DNA of 46,974 nt from Chromera velia (taxonomy: Eukaryota > Sar > Chromeraceae): the NCBI GenBank assembly GCA_018398765.1, contig JAHBMJ010001934.1, positions 1 to 46,974 on the forward strand. Direction: 5' to 3'. The position numbers were made by a program, and so were the translations under genes. A model generated the notes under the pieces. That model saw only the letters and a program-made list of their open reading frames with translations, searched no databases and was not told the DNA's origin. Below, piece after piece: positions 41,665-46,974 of this stretch. Position 1 is the first letter of the stretch. Every line of letters starts with the position of its first letter.

Positions 41665-44310
41665 GCTCTTGAAGGCAAGAATCGCAAGGTTGGCGTAAGA
41701 CGGCTGTGAGGGGAGTGTATTGAGATGATCTGTTTCTCCTTCACAAAAGATGTCAGAATCCATGTTTTTGTAAAAGACACAAATGTGTACAGGAGACTGT
41801 ACATGCTCGGAAAAAAAAAAATAATTAATGAAGAAAGAGATTTTTTTGTGGTGGACGGCGGATGAGGGGGGCAACAATTACTTTACTATGACATCCTTCT
41901 CCTTGAATAAAAAAGAAACGACCCAGGAAACGAATGCTTCTCTGCCTTTGTTTGATTGACTGAGCAGCCTAGGTTTTCTTTTGAGTGAATTTCTGCTTGT
42001 GCATGCAATGCGGTCAAATATTGCAATTACTTCATTGCAATTTTGTTTTCATGTTAATCATACCGTGAGTGATGGTTTCAGAGTGAGAAAGTCATTGCAT
42101 GAGAACCTGCAAGTATATGGTTCAGTAGGGGCTTAACCTGGGGTTTGGTACGTAAGAGTGAAGACTGTGGTTTGAAGCTCTCTGAATGAACATGGTTTCA
42201 TTTTCCTTGCTGGTCAGACTTGTTGATCAATCAATAAAGCATATTCGATCAATTCATTTACTTTTAATTGTCTCATAATTATCCTTAAAGTTTTTGAAGA
42301 GGCTATAGTGAATAAGATTTTCCGGAGACCCTAAGCTTAACCATAATTAAGTAAAGTAAGTATAAGTAAGGAGGTGAAGACTAGGTCCCTAGCATCAACC
42401 TAGGCATCAACATCAAAATTCTAAAAAAAAAAAATAGAAAGAAAAACGCCCAATAAAATTTAGAGTTTTTTTTAATGGCCTACGCCTAGTGTAAACTATG
42501 CAGCGCAACCTTAGCCATGCAAGCCAAAACCGTCAAGCTATGTCCCGCCTCATTGTAGACTACCAGCATCTCCTTAAATTGGGAACTTAAGATTGTAACA
42601 CTCCCGAGCAGTGAGTAACATGTAAGTCTAGATGTGAGCGACTGAGTATTAAAGTCAGTGAGTGAAGTGAGTGAGGTCTAGGAGTGAGGTTAGTGAGGTA
42701 AGTGGAGTGAGTGGAGCAAGTGGGTGAGTGAGGGTGGTGAGTGGATGAGTGAGTGAGTCAGTGAGTGAGTGAGGTAAGCGAGTGAGTGAGTGGGATGAGT
42801 GGTAGGGCTTAGAAAAGGTGCACCTCAGAAAAGGTGTAAACCAAGAAGTTGTATCAGATGCACCTGTTTTGCACCAGATACACCTGATGCACCTGTTTTG
42901 TACCTGATTGAATGGAATTGGGTAAAAAGTGTCAGCGTCATAGCCATGCAACGCGCCACGGCCTCGCCCTTACGGCTCCCCGCGCGCGGCCCTATGCATG
43001 CAAACGTGTGCGTGTTGCCGGGCCATGGTGCGTGGAATAAATCTGGTCAGCTGATTTTTGAGATGAAAATCGGCTACAGAGGTCACTGAACGTACGTTCA
43101 ACAATGCATGCGCTGCATAAAATTAATAAGGTCCATTGAAGCATGAGAACTTCTTCTCTTTGCACAATGAGAACTGTTTTATGGGCTGCCCTATGTTACA
43201 GAAACGACTGCATGTACATGCATGACAACGAGAAGCGTACCAGGGTAAAAGGACTAGAACAACAGGTTTGAGTCAAAAAGCTGAGTAAGCAGACTAAGTC
43301 CGTTTGTATAGCAATGACACAATGCTAAACGGTTTACCGGGAGTAAAACAGCTTTCTCAACCTTTATTAGCAATCTGAGGATGAATGCCAACGCAGTGCT
43401 TTACATAGATTCATTTTTATATGAAGAAGAGAAGCAGAAACGGCGCACACATAGGAACACGCATATGTTGACACTCTCCCTCTCGGTTGTAGGTAAGGAC
43501 TTTTGAAACCTGGTGCCGGATGCTCTTTACGATTGGCGGGCTCAATCTATGTTGGTCAGTAAGAGTGCACTTGGTTTGATCATTCAATTTGCTGCTTTGC
43601 CTTAGAGAGTGGAACCATTCATCACTTCTGTCTGCTGATGGCTCATCAAGTTTGTATGCTCACATACAGATCTGTATCTGACTTTCAGATGGTTTGCAGT
43701 CCGTCTGTAGAAGGAATTGCAGCTTTCCTAGGAGCGTTCACCCCTTCGTTCGCAAGTTGTCAGTCATACCGGTCCTGTATACCAATCACTGGAGTTAATC
43801 ACTTTTCAATTTCATAAACTGGGGCCCTGTCCAGATAGACGGTTTCAAACAAATGCCAGCAAACAAAAGAGATAGACGGCTTCTTCTTTCTCCCCTTCTT
43901 CTTTCTCCTCTTCTTCTATCTCTTTTTGCTCTTTTTTGTTATCCGTTATTGGTTTGGGGGGGGGGGTGAGCTAGAGGGTGAGTGAAAAAGAGAGCTAGGG
44001 TATGACGGGGCTGGGCCGTAAGCCTTGAGATCAGGCCCTCGCTTGCTCTTACTCAGAGAAGAAATGTAAATTTAAAAAAATCTTCTTTTATTTCATTCTT
44101 TCTTCTTTTTCATTTTTATAAAAACGTACCATTTGTGGTTGCTTTCTTCATGAGTTTGCTCCAAAAGGGCATCATGCAGTTTGAAGGTTTTATGGACCGT
44201 AGGGAGAGAACTGGACTACAGTGTAGCACGCAAACGGTATCAAACATATTTAAACATTGGACAGGTGAAAAACGTTGCTTAAATTGAGAAAAAAGACCCA
44301 GAAAGAGACC
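41665..44310. other. Intergenic region
   Basis: No gene supported. It contains a poly(A)-rich short element at about 42380-42495 (ends ACCTAGGCAT and, inverted, ACACTAGGCGTAGGCC), degenerate (GTGA)n at 42640-42800, and a 15-bp direct repeat GATGCACCTGTTTTG at about 42857 and 42888. Confidence 0.5.
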
Positions 44311-44312
44311 AA

Positions 44313-44580
44313 AGTCATGAGACAGTCACACGCTGGTTAATGTCACGGGTACATCCACATGATGTCGACGCCATTTCGACATCATGTCGAGCGCGGCGCC
44401 GCAATGTCGAACGCATTTCGACATCATGATGTCCGATTTGTGACCATGATGTCCGATGCCTTTTCAACATGATGTCACGTCTTTCAGAACAGACGTCAAA
44501 GTCTCTCGACTTCATGTCATCACATATTAACATGTCAAAGACACTGTGACATCATGTCCACGATTGAAAAACATACAGAC
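44313..44580. repeat. Array of GACAT-N-ATGTC dyads at about 21-bp spacing
   Basis: Full, half or variant dyads are centred near 44339, 44361, 44383, 44403, 44425, 44448, 44471, 44494, 44513, 44531 and 44553, so the mean step is about 21 bp, close to two helical turns. Several are complete (GACATCATGTC at 44378-44388 and 44548-44558); others keep one arm. Further weak ones may lie at each edge. It could be a degenerate satellite or a protein-binding array. Confidence 0.7.
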
Positions 44581-44729
44581 AACTAGCTGAGAGACAGACG
44601 ATCAAACATGGATGCGGACTTTCAAATTAAGTTTGATGCCGCAAGCTTGTCGGCCTGCTTTATAATTCCATTTAGGAGTGATAGACGGACTGCAGCTTCC
44701 AGAGGAGAAGTCCCAAAGGACAAAATTTG

Positions 44730-45800
44730 GGGCTGGCAGAACAATTCAAGAAAAGAGTGAAATTTCAAGACGTTGCAGTTACATAAACGGATTCGACAAG
44801 CCGTTTTTGACGAGAGGAAAGCTCAGTCTGAATACCAGAAGTACGTTCAAAACTTGTGACATTCAATGTTGTCTCGTCGAACAAGGTCTCTTTGCAAGCC
44901 CTTGAATTGGCCCTTTCACCCAGCAATTTCATCCTCCGAAATCTTTTTATTGACAGGCACATGTCAGAGGTGTTCCCTAAAGCCGATCTCGAGCGACTGC
45001 GGAAGTCGTGATTTTTAGGGCTGTGCCGGCAGACATATGTGAAACTCATCAACGAATACACCAGCCATGCGATTGAAGAAGGAGGCTGGAAACTTTTCCC
45101 AGAGCAACGCCTCTCTTCTCCGACTTACGTGGTCTGAAAGGTACGTGCTCGTCCCTTCCCCAGACATTCACAGTCCTTTTGCTTCGAAAGCACGCGCCCG
45201 TCTACATATACATATATATGCATATATGTATACATGCATATTCATTTGCAGGTACTCGTCGATGTACAAGACAGCGACGGCAACGGACAGAAGGCGGAAG
45301 TGCAGCTGTGTTGTGTGTGGAAGGTGCTCCCTCGAGTGTGGAGAAAGGATATGACAAGGGTCGAAGCGTATGTGGAGAACCTCATCCAGTTCAGAGAAAA
45401 GAAGCGGGAGGGAGTTTGTATACGCGGATTTGGAGGGACTTTGTTTTTAAAAATGTTGAATTTCGAGAGGCTGTGGGGCGGCCTTGCCTTTTCCCCTCTC
45501 GGATGTCCACTGAGGCCTCTCAAGCAAGATCCAATCTTCGCAGACAAATTGTCTGAGCAACCAGAATTGGACTTCTTTTTCTGGGAAGATGGCTCTTCAT
45601 ACGGGAGGACCAGCCTAGGGCAGCACGAAACAACTTGCGTTGGGTGGTTGGGGGATAAGGAGATGGGGTTTCTTGCGCGTGGCTTCACTACTGTGACACC
45701 GGTTTACATCTGCAGAGGAGGTGAGGAGAAAGCTGTGGGGATGCACATGGTGCCTCATCTAGCGCAGGTGATCAAGGAGATGCTCACGCAGTCGGTCTGA
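44730..45800 (+). CDS. Unrecognised gene with in-frame TGA codons
   Basis: Coding-like sequence without a family I recognise. A helical stretch (RIRQAVFDERKAQSEYQK) ends at a donor-like AA|GTACGT (44840/44841) and joins in phase to 44957, giving HMSEVFPKADLERLRKS. The frame then meets TGA (45009-45011), continues open through QTYVKLINEYTSHAIEEGGW, meets TGA again (45135-45137) and reaches a consensus donor AAG|GTACGT at 45140. That donor joins in the same phase (0) to the exon at 45252-45800 (VLVDVQDSDGNGQKAEVQL...), which ends QSV-TGA. Either the gene is decaying, the TGAs are read, or short unrecognised introns remove them (donors TAC|GTGGTC or GTG|GTCTGA avoid the second). The 5' end is not resolved. 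Confidence 0.42.
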
Positions 45801-45951
45801 TCAGTCTGTCTAAATTCTTAAGTGATCTGCCCTTGTGATCATCCCTTCCCCAGAGCACACTGGGTTATCAAAGCAACTCACTCACTCCATTCACTTTATT
45901 CATGTACTCTATTCACTCTATTTACTTACTCTATCAACTTGTCACTGCCCT

Positions 45952-46318
45952 GTACAATCTGTTTGTTCTGCCTGCCTGAGTGCTTTGCGCAATTCGTTTG
46001 TTCTGCCTACCTGATTGCCTTGCACAATCTGTTCGTTCTTCCTGCCTGATTGCTTTGCAAAATCTGTTCGTTCTGCCTGCTTGATTGCCTTGCACAATCC
46101 GTTCGTTCTGCCTGCCTGATTGCTTTGCAAAATCTGTTCGTTCTGCCTGCCTGATTGCCTTGCACAATCTGTTCGTTCTGCCTGCTTAATTGCCTTACAC
46201 AATCCGTTCGTTCTTCCTGCCTGATTGCTTTGCACAATCCATTCGTTCTGCCTGCCTGATTGCTTTGCAAAATCTGTTCGTTCTGCCTGCCTGATTGCCT
46301 TACACAATCTGTTCGTTG
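45952..46318. repeat. 36-bp minisatellite, about ten units
   Basis: Units of the type TTCGTTCTGCCTGCCTGATT + GCTTTGCACAATCTG repeat from 45952 to 46318 with few substitutions. The period is a multiple of 3, so three minus-strand frames stay open with Gln/Arg/Asn-rich repeats; these are not genes. Confidence 0.93.
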
Positions 46319-46379
46319 CCTGACTGCCTTTCAAATTTCGGCCTTCCTCTCCGCCTCTCTGTCTGTCTCTTTTCTGCAG

Positions 46380-46974
46380 GCTTCCTGGCAACCAGAAGAG
46401 GAGCTACAATTTGTGGGTCAAGATCAACAGAGAGCTCTTCTATGTTGCGGACGACGAGCAGCTCCGTGCTGCATTGGGAATTGCGGGGGGGCCCTTGTCC
46501 CTAATGAGACACGCCATCTGGCTTGTGCCTGCAAACGTATGGCACAGACTCACACACTGTGAAGAGGGGGGGGTGCGGACGCTTGAAGGAGACGAAGACC
46601 GTCTGCATCTGCTGCTTGCACATCTGTTAGGGCAGGCATTGAAAAGAGATGGAGAGATGAAAGCCACCTCCACCCTCAATGGGGTGGCATCTTCTCTGAA
46701 GAGACAAAAGGTTTTTGGTGCGGCAGAATTTCCCTCATATCTTCGATGAATTGAGAAGGAGCTCCGTTCCGCACTCTCAAACATCAGTATCAGCATCCTT
46801 CTAGGGCTTATGCACAGGTGTAAGACTGTTGACGGTCTGTCTCTGAACTCTTCTCTCCGAATGGCATTTGTGGAGGTGGATTTTACTGAGCTCGCCGAGA
46901 ATTTGACCAGAGTTCTTAAGCAGGAGATAGATAGAGACGGGGTTTTGAGTCGGTTGAGGGGACCCCCCCCCCCC
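46380..46974 (+). CDS. Exon of an unrecognised gene, runs off the window
   Basis: The acceptor TCTTTTCTGCAG with a good pyrimidine tract precedes an open frame reading RSYNLWVKINRELFYVADDE, then a Leu/His-rich region (EGDEDRLHLLLAHLLGQAL) to ...FPSYLR. A TGA at 46747-46749 interrupts; the same frame continues open with IEKELRSALSNIS and FVEVDFTELAENLTRVLKQE to the window end. It may be the continuation of the 44.7-45.8 kb gene, but I found no donor of matching phase (2) there. The last 12 bases are a C run, perhaps a contig edge. Confidence 0.4.

Noticed and set aside
45934-46391. Gln/Arg/Asn-rich repeat protein on the minus strand
   Set aside because: The 36-bp minisatellite keeps several frames open at once; no start, splice site or non-repeat domain supports it.
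44730-46974. Genome-wide reassignment of TGA to an amino acid
   Set aside because: The ABCG, amine oxidase and EngB-like genes end at TGA where their families end, and all use TGG for Trp.

Overview
The window looks like nuclear DNA from a photosynthetic eukaryote with a complex (secondary) plastid. Six gene models can be supported. Five of them splice through GT-AG introns in consistent phase. One encodes photosystem I subunit PsaE behind an ER-type signal peptide, so psaE is nuclear and its product enters the plastid through the endomembrane system. In most red-lineage secondary algae psaE stays in the plastid genome, whereas chromerids, dinoflagellates and green-lineage secondary algae have it in the nucleus. 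Ordinary GT-AG introns, heavy microsatellite content and mixed base composition fit a chromerid such as Chromera velia best. That placement is inference, since no search could be run.

Layout. 1-3.56 kb: gene-poor flank. 3.56-6.40 kb (-): FCP1/SCP-type HAD phosphatase with introns made of tetranucleotide repeats. 9.08-11.96 kb (-): two-exon ABCG half-transporter. 12.69-15.76 kb (+): five-exon FAD amine oxidase with a signal peptide, divergent from the ABCG gene. 17.57-20.43 kb (-): J-domain/ankyrin-like/multi-membrane-span protein that probably continues into a MYND zinc finger. 20.4-25 kb: AT-rich, repeat-bearing, no clear gene. 25.0-26.0 kb (-): weak exon-like pieces of an unrecognised gene. 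26.24-27.19 kb (-): psaE. 28.17-35.26 kb (+): about 12-exon EngB/YihA-type GTPase with a long N-terminal extension and plastid-type leader. 35.8-36.4 kb (-): possible terminal exon of an unknown gene. 38.43-41.66 kb: a 3.2 kb segment bounded by terminal inverted repeats and carrying a 145-bp tandem array with splice signals in every unit. 44.3-44.6 kb: an array of dyad sites at about 21-22 bp spacing. 44.7-46.97 kb (+): an unrecognised gene with in-frame TGA codons, running off the window.

How the genes relate. psaE and the EngB-like GTPase diverge from a shared 1 kb intergenic region. Both leaders put a phenylalanine just after the predicted signal-peptide cleavage site (C-x-A|F), as in other complex-plastid presequences, so the pair may be co-regulated plastid genes (photosystem I and plastid ribosome assembly). 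ABCG and the amine oxidase form a second divergent pair. The other genes show no obvious pathway link, as is normal for a nuclear chromosome.

Repeats dominate the intergenic space: long TGAC/GGCT/CCGA/TCTG/GTGA tracts, GA- and TC-rich blocks, a dispersed family ending in CCGGACATAAATCCTAATCC-like tails, and short elements with inverted ends in AT-rich islands. Several introns begin with GT-phased simple repeats directly at the donor site.
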